Of a DNA stretch of 64,000 nucleotides, positions 20,147-34,178 are shown piece after piece. A model generated the notes under the pieces. It saw only the letters and a list, made by a program, of their open reading frames with translations, did not search any database and was not told the DNA's origin. The translations under genes were made by a program, and so were the position numbers. The DNA lies in NCBI GenBank assembly GCA_037179515.1, contig JAXCGZ010011657.1:18201-82200 (forward strand). Reading direction: 5' to 3'. Numbering within the stretch: the stretch's first letter is position 1; each line of letters opens with the position of its first letter. Origin of the DNA: Halocaridina rubra. Its lineage: Eukaryota > Arthropoda > Malacostraca > Decapoda > Atyidae.

Positions 20147-21810
20147 ATGGCTCCTAAGAAAATGAAGTGTGTTAATGAAATATATTACAGTGGAAACAAA
20201 AAAAGAAATAATAGCTAAATATGAAAATGGTGTTCGTGTTTCTGATCTTGCCACACAGTATAACATGACTAAAGTGACCGTCTGTACTATTGTAAAAAAT
20301 AAAGAGGTCTTGAAGGTGGCTGATGTGGATAAAGCATAGGTCTCAGATCATAGAAGTAGAAAAATTATTGATAGTTTAAATATATGAAAAATAGCTTGCT
20401 GGAGAAAGTGTTAGTGAGGCTATAATATGTGCAAAGGCTCTACAGATATTCTATGATTTAGCAGTGAACATTCCCAGTGCTAATGGCACAAAAATTGACG
20501 AGTTTAAAGCAGTTAGAGGCTTTGCAAATTTTCGTCGACAAACTGGAATTCATAGTGTTGTTAGGCATGGAGAGGCGACCAAAAGGCAGCAGATGCCTAT
20601 GTGCAAGAATTCACTAAATTTATCATCGACAAACTGGAATTCATAGTGTTGTTAGGCATGGAGAGGCGACCAAAAGGCAGCAGATGCCTATGTGCTAGAA
20701 TTCTCTAAATTTTTCGAAAGTGAAGGTTACCTCTCACAGCAAGTTTTAACTGTGATGAAACAGGCCTGTTTTGGAAGAAAATGCCTAAAAGAACCTATCT
20801 AGCCCAAGAGGAGAAGACAATGCCTGGCCACAAACCAATGAAGGACAGGCTTACACTTTTATTCTGAACCAATGCGAGTGGGGATTGCAAAATTAAGCCT
20901 CTTTTAGTCTACCACTCTGAAATTCCGTGCATTTTTAAGTGCAGTAATGTGTTGCAGGCAAGACTTCTGGTAATGTGGAGGTCGAATAGCAAGGCTTGGG
21001 TAACATGTATCCTATTCATAGAATGGTTGACTGAAGTTTTTGTGTCAGCTGTCAAAAAATATCTTGAGAAAAAAGGTTTGCTCCTTTAGTTTCTTCTGAC
21101 AATGGACAACGCTCCTACCCTTCCTCCAAGTTTGGATGAAGACCTTGCTGTTGAATACGACTTCATAAAAGTCAAATTGTTGCCTCCAAACACCACTCCT
21201 CTCCTCCATCCCATGGACCAGCATGTCATTTCAAATTTTAAGAAGCTGTATACGAAGGGTCTTTTTGCCAGCTGTTTCCAGGCCACCAATGACACGGATT
21301 TGACCCTTCATGAATTATGTAAAGACCACTTCAATATCCTCCCCAGCATTGGCCTCAGTGACAAGGCATGGAAGGCGGTATCTTACTGCACGTTGAACTC
21401 TGCCTGAAGGAAACTTTGGCTAGGTTGTGTTGCTGATAGAGACTTCAAGGGTTTCAAGCAGGAACTAGCTGTTAAAATTGTGAATGAGATTGTGGCCACG
21501 GGCAAAAATTTGGGCTTGAAGATCAGTGAGGAGGATATGGAGGAGCATGTGGAGGACCACAAACAAGAACTCACCACAGAAGAATTGATCATGTTGCAAC
21601 ATGAATAGGTGAAGACTCTCCAAGAGGACCAATCAGCGGAGGAGGATGAGAGGGTAAGTTTTTCAAGTAAAAAGTTTAAAGTAACTTTTAGTAAGTAGAG
21701 TGATGTGCAGACTTTTATTGAGACTTATCACCTGGACAAAACTGTGAGTAACAGAACAGTGAACATTTCATATGCAATGTGATGTCTCATATTAGAAAAA
21801 TTTATCAGCA
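20147..21810 (+). pseudogene. Tigger-type transposase (CENP-B HTH plus DDE), decayed
   Basis: The start ATG (MAPKKMKCVN) lies at 20147. After an early frameshift the N-terminal DNA-binding helix-turn-helix is readable (KKEIIAKYENGVRVSDLA and on to NMTKVTVCTIVKNKE, about 20190-20320), as in pogo/Tigger transposases. The catalytic domain shows the first Asp in NCDETGLFWKKMP (about 20749), the second in TMDNAP (about 21103) and the third in LLPPNTTPLLHPMDQ (about 21180-21222). The acidic C-terminus runs into a (TCC)n tract. Lesions include several stops, frameshifts and a 91-bp tandem duplication at 20536-20717. Such transposases bind TIRs and move DNA by cut and paste into TA sites. This copy is certainly inactive. 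Confidence 0.85.
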
Positions 21811-21970
21811 AAGAAAATGACCAATTTCTCTGGATCGCTTTCTTGTGCCAATATCAGCCTGAGAACCAACTTCCAAGAGAAAACATACATGTAGAGAGTA
21901 AACGCCAGAAATACAGCCTGTATCTGAACAGTTGCCCGACGTTTTTATGGAATGGACTCTCCCTCGAAGG

Positions 21971-22120
21971 AGTCCTCCTCCTCCTCCTCCTCCTCCTCCT
22001 CCTCCTCCTCCTCCTCCTCCTCCTCCTCCTCCTCCTCCTCCTCCTCCTCCTCCTCCTCCTCCTCCTCCTCCTCCTCCTCCTCCTCCTCCTCCTCCTCCTC
22101 CTCCTCCTCCTCCTCCTCCT
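21971..22120. repeat. (TCC)n microsatellite
   Basis: About 150 bp of TCC trinucleotides in the 3' part of the Tigger relic. It gives long Gly, Leu, Pro, Ser, Arg or Glu runs in all frames, and these are artefacts. Confidence 0.95.
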
Positions 22121-22393
22121 CTGCCACCATCTATGTGTGCCAGCAACTATCATCCACAAAGGTAAATACAGTACTGTACCATGTTTCATATTAGTACAGT
22201 AAAATTTCTTTCTATTTTTAATGTAGCCTAATTTTCTTATTACAGGTGTATTTATACATTTTTATAATATATATACCATAAAATTTAAAAAGGTATATTT
22301 CTGGGGCTGGGGAACGGATTAATTTGTTTAGCATGCATTTCAATGGGAAAAATTGTTTCGAGTTAAGAACATTTCGACTCACAAACGGGGTTT

Positions 22394-23089
22394 AGGAAAG
22401 GGTAAAGTTTGTAACTTAAAGGAATTAGATTTAATTTATATAAAAAATGACCAAATACATATCCATAAATACGATCTTTATGCAATGTTTGTTGAGGTTG
22501 GCTATGTTGTCGTCAAAAGGCATACGACTGAATAGAAAAAGAAGAACCATCGCTTAGTTCACTCTCGTACACCATACTGTTTCTCGTGCTCATTTGCTGT
22601 GCTTACATATTTCAACATGATTGAAATGAAGAAGTTATTAGTGCTCGGGCTGGATGACCAGCATCGACAGTACATCCCATTAAGCCTTCTGTTGATTAAG
22701 GAGAAAACAAAAAAATTGTTTAATGCTGTAAAAATGGGAAAGGGAGGGAAGAAGAATCATCTGCCATCTTCCCACTCGTATGCCATATTATTGTTCTTGT
22801 GCTCATTTGCTGGTATTGAGCCATTTGCTGCTGGCAAGAATGGAAAATGTATTTAATGTATTTTTATATATTTCTCATATATGTAGACTTTGATATATAT
22901 TTGATGTGTAATGCAATAAATGTCGATATTGTGTTCAAGACATGTATGTGTATAGAGGCAAATGCTGAAATGTGAAGGTTTCAAAGTTGGATATGAGTCT
23001 GATGATTCAACCCAACCACTCTAGTAATGGTAAGCAATACTGTATAGTGTACTTTTACTACACCTTGTTAATTTTTTCTGCATTTTTTT
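22394..23089. other. Unassigned stretch
   Basis: A short open frame at 22599-22856 (+) has no recognisable domain. The pentadecamer gctcatttgctg occurs twice (near 22590 and 22802) within a looser ~200-bp repetition. I cannot assign it to a family. Confidence 0.4.
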
Positions 23090-24580
<1,491 letters not shown>

Positions 24581-25512
24581 CAGTGTTACCCCGGTTATTC
24601 GCGCTTCTTGGTTCGCGTTCTCACTCTATCGCGGTTTTTTTTTTGGATAAATTATTATTTTATTTTATGGGTATACGCAAAAATATTAAAATATTGAAAA
24701 TTTTTTTTTTCAGTATTTTCATTTTTTTTTTTAAATTTACGTTGCTTGCTGTTATTTATAATGTAAAGGGTGTTTTTTTAACAGTGCAGGGAGGGTTTAT
24801 ACAGTTCGTAAACGAAAAAATAATTGTAAATGAGTATGTGTGTCATGTCATCATCACCTCATTCATGGTAATTTTATCTATCACTTTCATAAAAATTTAC
24901 GTTGCTTGCTGTTATTTATAATGTAAAGGGTGTTTTTTAACAGTGCAGGGAGGGTTTATACAGTACGTAAACGAAAAAATAATTGTAAATGAGTATGTAT
25001 GTCACGTCATCATCACATTCACGGTAAGTTTTCCTATCACTTTCATAAAAATTTACATTGCTTGCTGTTATTTATAATGTAAAGGGTGTTTTTTCAACAG
25101 TTCAGGGAGGGTTTATACAGTATGTAAACGAAAAAATAATTGTAAATGAGTATGTATGTCACGTCATCATCACATTCACGGTAAGTTTTCCTATCACTTT
25201 CATAAAATTTAACAGTGCAGGGAGGGTTTATACAGTACGTAAACGAAAAAATAATTGTAAATGATATGTATGTCACGTCATTATCACCTCATTCACTGTA
25301 ATTTTATCTATCACTTTCATAAAAATTTACGTTGCTTGCTGTTATTTATAATGTAAAGGGTGTTTTTTTAACAGTGCAGGGAGGGTTTATACAGTGTAAA
25401 CGTAAAAATATATTAAAATATCTATGTACATATAGGCAGATCCTACTTCGCGTATTTCCTGGTTCGCGGTGGGTCCCGGAACCGAACTACCGCGATAAGT
25501 GAGGCAACACTG
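24581..25512 (+). mobile_element. Tigger-type miniature element with 160-bp satellite units
   Basis: The left TIR (cagtgttaccccggttattcgcg) and the right TIR (aactaccgcgataagtgaggcaacactg) match the element at 14923-16700. Between them are about four units of the 160-bp satellite, one of them shortened near 25200. It has no coding capacity and is flanked by (TA)n on the left and TA on the right. Confidence 0.85.
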
Positions 25513-25514
25513 TA

Positions 25515-26812
25515 TAGTGATCCCCCGCTGGATGGCGTTTTCACTGTACCACGTTTTTTTTTTTTTTGGCAAATTATTATTTTATTGTTTGGGCATGTGC
25601 TAAATATTAAAATATTAAAAAAAATAAAAATTCTCAGTATTTTAATTTTTTTATTGAAAAAAACATATTTCATTATCTAATTGATAAAAAAAATTTATTT
25701 CCCAGCCTACGAATAATAAAACAGTAAAAAATAGTAAAAAACATAAATTTAGATATATGTACGTACAGTATAACTCACAGTATTGCATTATGCGAAATAG
25801 TGTCCGATAGCGTACAATGTATTGGGGTCGCAGCTACGTGAGCTAGCATATATATATTTATATTTCCAGTAGTTTCGTGATTTTATTGATAAAAACGCGT
25901 ATTTCTTAGCCTAAGAATAATAAAACAGTAAAAAATAGTAAAAACATAAATACTAACAGTATTGCAACATGTAAAATACAATACCGCTATCAGCGTTTCG
26001 GACAAAGGCTCGTTCAGTTTAACTCACGTGTGCCCCGTTCACGTTGTGCTTATTAAACGTTTTGCTTGTGTCCGATAGCGTACAATGTATTGGGGTCGCA
26101 GGTACGTGAGCTAGCATATATATTTATATTTTCAGTAGTTTCATGATTTTATTGATAAAAAAACGTATTTCTTAGCCTAAGAATAATAAAACAGTAAAAA
26201 ATAGAAAGAAACATAAATACTAACAGAATTGCAACATGTAAAATACAATACCGCTATCAGTGTTTCGGACAAAGGCTTCCATCATCTACCATTGTCTCGC
26301 CTCACTCGTGTGCGCCGTTCATGTTGTGCTTATTAATATGTTTTGCTTGTGATTTTTTTACTCGCATATTTTAACCTTTGCAATGCCTCCCAAGCATCCT
26401 TCATCTTCTAAGGCTTCTTGTAGTGAGCCTAAGCGGCAAAGGAAAATGTTGACCATAACAGATAAGGTAAGTTTACCTATCACGTACATATAAATTTACG
26501 TTGCATTCTGTTATTTATAAAGTAAAGGGTGGTTTTTTAACAGTGCAGGGAGGGTTTATACAGTAAACGTAAAAATAATTGTAAAATACCTATGTACATG
26601 AGTATGTCATATAAATTTACGCTTGCATGCTGTTATTTATGAAGTAAAGGGTGGTTTGTTAACAGTACAGGGAGGGCTTATACAGTTTGTACGGTATAAG
26701 CGTAAAAATAACTTAAAATGTCTATGAACATATTGGCTGATCCTACTTCGCGATTTTCCTGTTTCGCGCCGGGTCCCAGCGCCGAACCCTCGTGATAATG
26801 GGGGGATCACTG
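25515..26812 (+). mobile_element. Internally deleted Tigger derivative retaining the transposase N-terminus
   Basis: The element has a 5' end of the form agtgatcccccgc and 5' subterminal ~270-bp repeats (landmarks cctaagaataataaaacag, gatagcgtacaatgtattgg, gctacgtgagctagcata). The first 28 transposase codons follow, from ATG at 26383 (MPPKHPSSSKASCSEP). It then jumps to the 3' subterminal satellite unit at gataag/gtaagt. The right TIR ends gggggatcactg at 26812. It lacks the DDE domain and would need transposase in trans. Confidence 0.85.
25680..26280 (+). repeat. 5' subterminal ~270-bp repeats of the Tigger family
   Basis: Units share cctaagaataataaaacag, gtattgcaacatgtaaaata, cagcgtttcgga and gatagcgtacaatgtattgg. 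Similar blocks occupy about 29800-30228, 30400-31160, 31707-32330, 38580-39310, 40100-41240 and 42657-43370. Unit number and length differ between copies. Confidence 0.85.
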
Positions 26813-26908
26813 TATACATACACACAGTAATCCCTCATTTATCGCGGGGGTTCGGTTCCGGGACTGGCCGCGATAGGTGAACTTCCGCGAAGTGGGAACA
26901 CCTTAAAA

Positions 26909-27023
<115 letters not shown>

Positions 27024-27244
27024 AAATAAAATAAAATAAAGATGATTATGACACCAGGACGCCCCAAAAATGATAAAATAAAACATCCTTTATCAGGCTG
27101 TAAAGAGAAACAGATGGAGAGTGTACTGACTTGTCAGATGTGAAGAGATTATAAAAGAGGTGTATTGAATATCCAGCTCTCTGCTGGGTTTTAATATACC
27201 TCTGCATTACTTTCATGATGTCTATTCCAAAAATTCTCCTTAGA

Positions 27245-27736
<492 letters not shown>

Positions 27737-27782
27737 CCCCCCCAACATTCTATTCTACCCAACCCGCCACACTCTCTCTGTC

Positions 27783-29115
27783 TCATTAGACCATGATATA
27801 CTAATAGAAAAACTAACTTGTGTGGGTATTAGGGAAACACCATTACAGTTATTTAAGAGCTACTTGAAAAATAGAAAACAAGCCGTATATTGTAATGGGA
27901 AAGCATCTTTGTTGCAAACTATTGAGAGGGGAGTACCACAGGGATCAATACTGGGCCCATTGTTATTTTTAGTTTATATAAATGATATTTCCAAGGCCAG
28001 TAATAAATTCAAATATATTCTCTATGCAGATGACACCAACCTTTTTTGCATGATAATAACCTTGACCACCTGCATTCTGTTTTAAATAGTGAACTAGAAA
28101 AAATTAACAACTGTGTCTCTGTTAATAAATTAAGGCTAAATGTTTCCAAAACTGACTATATCTTATTTCAAAATAGATCTGTAGTACACAATAATGGTCA
28201 AGTTAATATGAATGGGTATGAATTTAAAAGAGTTGCTTGTAAGAAATTTTTGGGAGTAATTATTGATGAAAATTTAAGTTGGAAATATCATATTCAATCT
28301 GTCTGCTCAAAACTGTTCAAGACGTTTGGAATTTTGTATAAAATTCGCCATAACCTAACAAATGAGGCCTTAAAAAGCATATACTATTCCCTGTGTTATT
28401 CTCATATTATATACTGTTTGTCCATCTGGGGTTGTACTTGGCCGTCAATTGTAAGGGATGTATTTGTAACTCAGAAAAGACTTATCAGAACTATTACATA
28501 TAGTGGAAAATATGACTCAACTTCCTCTTTATTCAAGGAGCTAAACTTGCTTAAATTTAATTACTTGATACAATATTTCTGTCTTATTATTATACATAGT
28601 GATGTTAATGATAACAGAAAATTATTTAGATTTATTCAACACAACCATGGAACCAGAGGTAACAATATAAATTTGATATGTCCACAGCCGAGAACAACCT
28701 TGTGAAAATTTTCTATTCACTGTTTTGGGCCAAAATGTTGGAATGCATTACCAGAAGATTTAAAAACAATAACTGGCACAACTTTATTTAAAAACAAACT
28801 CAAACAGCATTTATTTACTAGGCAAAATCAAGCAGCTGTTGATTAATAATTAATACAGTATTAGTATATCATTATGTCCAGGTTAAGGTCATGCTACTGT
28901 TTTGTTTTATTACAAGATAAGTATGAGATTGCTATATTGGAGCTTTTGTTAACTATTGCCGTCATACTTTAATTTATGTGAAATGTATATTTAACTGCCC
29001 GCCAAGGAGCTCTTGCTCAGCAGGCTAGTGCCTCTGAATATAATGTACATATTTATTCCTGTATGTATACTAAATATTTGGCAATAAAGTCTATGACTAT
29101 GACTATGACTATTAA
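27783..29115 (+). pseudogene. 5'-truncated LINE ORF2 3' part (jockey-superfamily RT) with hexamer tail
   Basis: The frame starts inside the RT palm (LDHDILIEKL). It shows motif B (RGVPQGSILGPLLF), motif C (YILYADDTN), and thumb and C-terminal blocks (KKFLGVIIDENLSW, HIIYCLSIWG, CWNALPEDLKT). It ends at TAA 28844-28846. A frameshift near 28050 and a TGA at 28703-28705 break it. The 3' UTR runs to aataaagtctatgactatgac, a short hexamer-repeat tail near 29090-29113. Such tails and 5' truncation are typical of target-primed LINE integration. It differs in sequence from the CR1-like family and from the LINE at 34656-37370. The clade is uncertain, since jockey, L2 and Rex-like families are all possible. 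Confidence 0.8.
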
Positions 29116-29154
29116 AGTAAATAAACCAACAGATGTACAAACAATGATGAGCCC

Positions 29155-29159
<5 letters not shown>

Positions 29160-29200
<41 letters not shown>

Positions 29201-29202
29201 TG

Positions 29203-29239
<37 letters not shown>

Positions 29240-29240
29240 G
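29160..29240. repeat. (AAT)n microsatellite, right arm of foldback copy 1
   Basis: AAT trinucleotides with one short interruption. This is the counterpart of the left-arm (TTA)n tracts. Confidence 0.9.
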
Positions 29241-29518
29241 ATCTAAGGAGAATTATTGGATTAGACATCATGAAAGTAATGCAGAGGTATGTTAAAACCC
29301 AGCAGAGAGCTGGATATTCATTACACAGCTTTTATAATCCCTTCACATCTGACAGGTCATTACACTTTCCATCTCTGTTTCTCTTTACAGCCTGATAAAG
29401 GCTGTTTTATTTTACCATTTTTTGCCCATCCTGGTGTCACCAAAAAAAAAAAAAATGCCAAAAAAATCCGCGATACAGTGAATCCGCATTAGGTGAACCT
29501 TGAAATAGCGAAGGACTA

Positions 29519-29619
<101 letters not shown>

Positions 29620-30228
29620 CTGTACAGTGATCCTTCGCTCTGTCGCGATTCTTAGCTCGCGAATTCACTGTATCGTGTTTTTTTTGGCATTTTTTTTTTT
29701 TTTGGTATATGCAAAAATATTAAAATATTAAAAAAATAAAATTTTTCAGTATTTAAATTTTTTTATTGAAGAAAAAATTTCATTATTTTTTTGATAAAAT
29801 TCTTTTTTTCCCAGCCTACGAATAATAAACCAATAAGAAATAGTAAAAAAACATAAATTTGAACATGTAACTCTGCACCATAGAAAGTACAATGCCGGTA
29901 TCAGCGTTTCGGAAAACGCAAAGGGTCGCACCTACGTGAGCTAGCATATATTAAAATTTCCAGTAGTTTCATGATTTTATTGATAAAAAAACGTATTTCT
30001 TAGCCTAAGAATAATAAAACAATAAAAAATAAAAAAAACATAAATACTAACAGTATTGCACCATGTAAAATACGATACCGGTATCAGCGTTTCGGAAAAC
30101 GAAAAGGGCCGCACCTACGTGAGGTAGTGAATATTAAAATTTTCATTATTTTATTGATAAAACAAGTATTTCCTAGCCTAAGAGTAATAAAACAGTAAAA
30201 AATAGTAAAAAACATTAATTTAGATATA

Positions 30229-31706
30229 CAGTGTTCCCCCGGTTATTCGCGTTTCTTGGTTCGCATTCTCACTGTATCGCGTTTTTTTTTTTTGATAAAT
30301 TATTATTTTATTTCATGGGTATATGCAAAAATATTAAAATATTAAAAAAAAAAAAAAATTCTCAGTATTTTCATTTTTTAGTGAAAAAAACATATTTCAT
30401 TATCTAATTGATAAAAAAAGTTATTTCCCAGCCTACGAATAATAAAACAGTAAAAAATAGTAAAAAACATAAGTTTAGATAGATAGATACGTTTATTGAC
30501 CACCTCTTTTGAAAAATACAGTATAATCTTTACAAAAGGAATATTTGGTCCAAATTACAATGAATAAATACAATAGATTTTGTACAATCATCAAATAAGT
30601 AAATGAATTTTAAATTAATATACATTGTACTAATAACTGAATGATATACGTACGTACAGTATAACTCACAGTATTGCATCATGCTAAATAGTGTTTGATA
30701 GCGTACAATGTATTAGGGTGGCAGCTACGTGAGCTAGCATATATATTTATATTTCCAGTAGTTTCATGATTTTATTGATAAAAAAACGTATTTATTAGCC
30801 TAAGAATAATAAAACAGTAAAAAATAGTAAAAAACATAAATACTAACAGTATTGCAACATGCAAAATACGATACCGCTATCAGCGTTTCGGACAAAGGCT
30901 CGTTCAGTTTAATTCACGTGTGCGCCGTTCATGTTGTGCTTCTTAAACGTTTTGCTTGTGTTCGATAGCGTACAATGTATTGGGGTTGCAGCTACGTGAG
31001 CTAGCATATATATTTATATTTCCAGTAGTTTCATGATTGTATTGATAAAAAAAAAACGTATTTCTTAGCCTAAGAATAATAAAACTGTAAAAAATAGTAA
31101 AAAACATAAATACTAACAGTATTGCAACATGTAAAATACGATACCGCTATCAGCGATTCGGACAAAGGCTTCCACCATCTTCCATTGTCTCTCCTCACTT
31201 GTGTGCGCCATTCACGTTGTGCTTTTTATTATTAATATGTTTTGCTTGTGATTTTTTTACTCGCATATTTTAACCTTTGCAATGCCTCCCAAGCATCCTT
31301 CATCTTCTAAGGCTTCTTGTAGTGAGCCTAAGCGGCAAAGGAAAATGTTAACCATTGTAGATAAAGTGAAACTTAGATATGTTGAAAGAAGGAAAAAAGT
31401 TTGTGGATGTCGGCCGCTATTTTACGTAAACGTAAAAATTATTGTAAAATACTTTACCTATGTATGTCAAGTCATCATCACCTCATTCACGGTAAGTTTT
31501 CCTATCACTTTCATAAAAAATTACTTTGCTTGCTGTTATTTATAATGTAAAGGGTGTTTTTTTAACAGTACAGGAAGGGTTTATACAGTGTAAACATAAA
31601 AATAAATTAAAATATCTATGTACATATAGGCTGATCCTACTCCGTGGATTTCCTGATTCGCGCCGGGTCCCGGAACCGAACTACCGCGATAAGGGAGGTA
31701 ACACTG
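30229..31706 (+). mobile_element. Nested, internally deleted Tigger derivative
   Basis: TIRs cagtgttcccccggttattcg (left) and ccgcgataagggaggtaacactg (right) are flanked by TA at 30227-30228 and 31707-31708. The uninterrupted flank sequence recurs at 32061-32079 (ttagatatataactcacag), which confirms both the insertion and the TA duplication. Inside are two ~271-bp 5' repeats, the transposase N-terminus from ATG 31282 to about 31425 (past the region encoding DKVKL), and then a jump to the 3' satellite unit. Confidence 0.9.
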
Positions 31707-32563
31707 TATAACTCACAGTATTGCATCATGTGAAATACTGTCTGATAGCGTACAATGTATTGGGGTCGCACCTACCTGAGCTAGCATATATTAAAATTTC
31801 CAGTAGTTTCATGATTTTATTGATAAAAAAACGTATTTCTTAGCCTAAGAATAATAAAACAGTAAAAAATAGTAAAAAACATAAATACTAACAGTATTGC
31901 ACCATGTAAAATACGATACTACTATCAGCGTTTTGGAAAACGAAAGGGGTCGCACATACGTGAGCTAGTGAATATTAAAATTTTCATCATTTTATTGATA
32001 AAACAAGTATTTCCTAGCCTAAGAGTAATAAAACAGTAAAAAATAGTAAAAAACATAAATTTAGATATATAACTCACAGTATTGCATCATTTGAAATACT
32101 GTCCGATAGCGTACAATGTATTGAGGTCGCACCTACGTGAGCTAGCATATATTAAAATTTCCAGTAGTTTCATGATTTTATTGATAAAAAAACGTATTTC
32201 TTGGCCTAAGAATAATAAAACAGTAAAAAAATAGTAAAAAACATAAATACTAACCGTATTGCACCATGTAAACTACGATACCGGTATCAGCGATTCGGAA
32301 AACGCAAAGGCTCTCACCTACGTGAGATAGTTCATGGAATGCTATTGGCTGAAAGGTCGGGAGACGACGAATCACAGAATTGTTTTTCTGTATGTTCTGT
32401 ATCATGGGGTCTGATTGGCTTTTTCATTGAAGTTTGGTTCTCCCACCATCTTTCATTGTCTCGCCTCACTCGGTCAGTCTAACTCACGTGTGCGCCGTTC
32501 ACGTTGTGCTTATTAATATGTTTTGCTTGTGATTTTTTTTCTCGCGTTAATTTAACCTTTGCA

Positions 32564-34178
32564 ATGCCTCCCAAGCATCCTTCATCTTCTAAGTCTTCTG
32601 GTAGTCAGCTTAAGGGGCAAAGGAGGATGTTAACCATAATAGATAAGGTGAAACTCTTAGATATGCTTAAAGAAGGAAAAAGGTTTACAGATGTTGGCCG
32701 CTATTTCGGCATCAATGAATCTACTGTTCGCTACATCAAAAAAGACAAGGCAAAGATTAGGAAAACAGCGACTATTTCTTTAATCAGCGAAGAGGGTCGT
32801 AACATCCCGCAATAAGGCAGTAGTGCAGATGGAAGCTGCTTTGGCCCTGTGAATTGCTGATTGCAGAAAGAAAAACATCAGCTTAGACAGCAATATCATA
32901 CAAACAAAGGGGAAGAAGCTGCACGAGACATTCGCTACAAACGAACACGTCGACGACAGTGGCGACCGTGGAGAGGAGGAGGGGAGAGAAGATATCGACG
33001 ACCCACAACCACGACCCTCCTGCGATTCTCCACCGAGGATACAATCGCTCATTGCTAGCAAGGGATGGTTTGCCAAATTTCAAAAACGCTATAGCCTAAA
33101 AAGCGTTTCAGTTTATGGAGAAGCTGCCTCTGCAGATACAGCTGCTGCAGAAAATTACATGAGCAACGACTTCAAGAAAATTATCGCCGAAGGGGAATAT
33201 GCTCCTTAGCAAGTCTTCAACATGGATGAGACTGGGTTATTTTGGAAGAGAATGCCATCTCGCACTTTTCTCTTCAAGGAAGAAGCTAAAGCCCCGGGAT
33301 TTAAAGCGCACAAAGATCGCGTTACCCTCATCATGTGCGGGAATGCTGCAGGCTTCATGTTAAAGCCTGGGCTTATCTACTAGTCAAAGAACCCTAGGGC
33401 TTTGAATAATAAAAACAAGAATCTGCTGCCAGTGTATTGGATGCATAACCCTAAGGCCTGGATCACGAAAAGCCTCACTTTGGACTGGTTTCACCAATGC
33501 TTTGTCCCTCAGGTCAAACTTTATCTTGCGGAAAAAGGCCTTGAATTTAAAATCCTTGTTTTGATGGATAATGCTGGTGGCCACGCAACTAATCTCGAAT
33601 ATGACGGTGTTCAAGTAGAGTTCCTGCCACCGAATACGACGTCACTGATTCAGCCTATGGATCAAGGCGTTATTCGTGTGTTCAAGGCCCTCTACACACG
33701 AAATGCCCTGGCGAACCTGGTTGAATCCATGGATTCGGACAAAGAATTCTCAGTGAGGACTTACTGGCGTAATTACACGATTGCCACATGCCTTCAAAAT
33801 ATTCAGAATGCAATCAAAGAGATGAAGTCGGCCACAATCAATGCCAGCTGGAAGAAATTGTGGCCCGAAGTCATCCACGACTACAAGGGATTTGCTCCTG
33901 ACGAAGTCCATAACTCGGCAGTTGCGAAAGCTGTGAAGTTGGCTGCATTGCTAGGAGGAGAAGGCTTTAAAGATATGACTCACGAAGATGTGAATGAACT
34001 GATTGACTGCCACTCGCAGCCTTTGAGTGATGAAGACTTGGAAGAAATGACCAAATCAGCGAGCGAAGAAGAGGAAGAAGAACTTCAGGAAGCGCACAAA
34101 GAAATTGAAGAACCTGGCCTTACCCTCGAATGTCTGGCAGCCTTATATGAACATGTGAAAGCAGCCCAAAAACTCTAG
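32564..34178 (+). pseudogene. Tigger-family transposase (CENP-B-type HTH plus DDE), lightly damaged
   Basis: The ATG at 32564 starts MPPKHPSSSKSSGSQ. A helix-turn-helix follows (KVKLLDMLKEGKRFTDVGRYFG, then INESTVRYIKKDKAK), as in pogo/Tigger/Jerky proteins. A second HTH region lies near 32820-33110 (ASKGWFAKFQKRYSLKSVSV). The DDE catalytic Asps are in FNMDETGLFWKRMP (about 33220), LVLMDNAGGH (about 33560) and PPNTTSLIQPMDQGVI (about 33630-33675). The C-terminus is acidic (SASEEEEEELQEAHKE). Lesions: one frameshift near 32800, TGA at 32850 and TAG at 33207 and 33381. A TAG at 34176 may be a further lesion, because similar sequence continues to a stop near 34330 (KKQRQQLPITMFI). The protein would bind the TIRs and insert at TA. 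It is the only near-complete transposase in the Tigger chain, so a relative of it probably mobilised the deleted copies. Confidence 0.9.

Larger units (their letters stand above)
19889..22393 (+). mobile_element. Second pogo/Tigger family transposon, relic
   Basis: The left end starts tagtggaacctccacctac next to TA and contains subterminal repeats of cgaacaaattttgcatcgac (three times). The right end has gagttaagaacatttcgactc and stops near 22393, without a matching outer end, so the right TIR is probably truncated. Between them lies a broken transposase gene of the CENP-B/DDE type. This family differs from the Tigger elements at 24-46 kb. Confidence 0.8.

Noticed and set aside
21805..22202. 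Open frames with Gly, Leu, Arg, Pro, Ser or Glu runs
   Set aside because: All are frames of one (TCC)n tract.
22599..22856. 85-codon open frame as a possible host gene
   Set aside because: No domain, no splice signals in a sensible place, and internal repetition (gctcatttgctg) suggests decayed repeat DNA.
33207..34178. Stop-codon recoding (TAG read through) in the transposase
   Set aside because: Three TAGs are suggestive, but a TGA and a frameshift in the same gene make ordinary decay the simpler reading.
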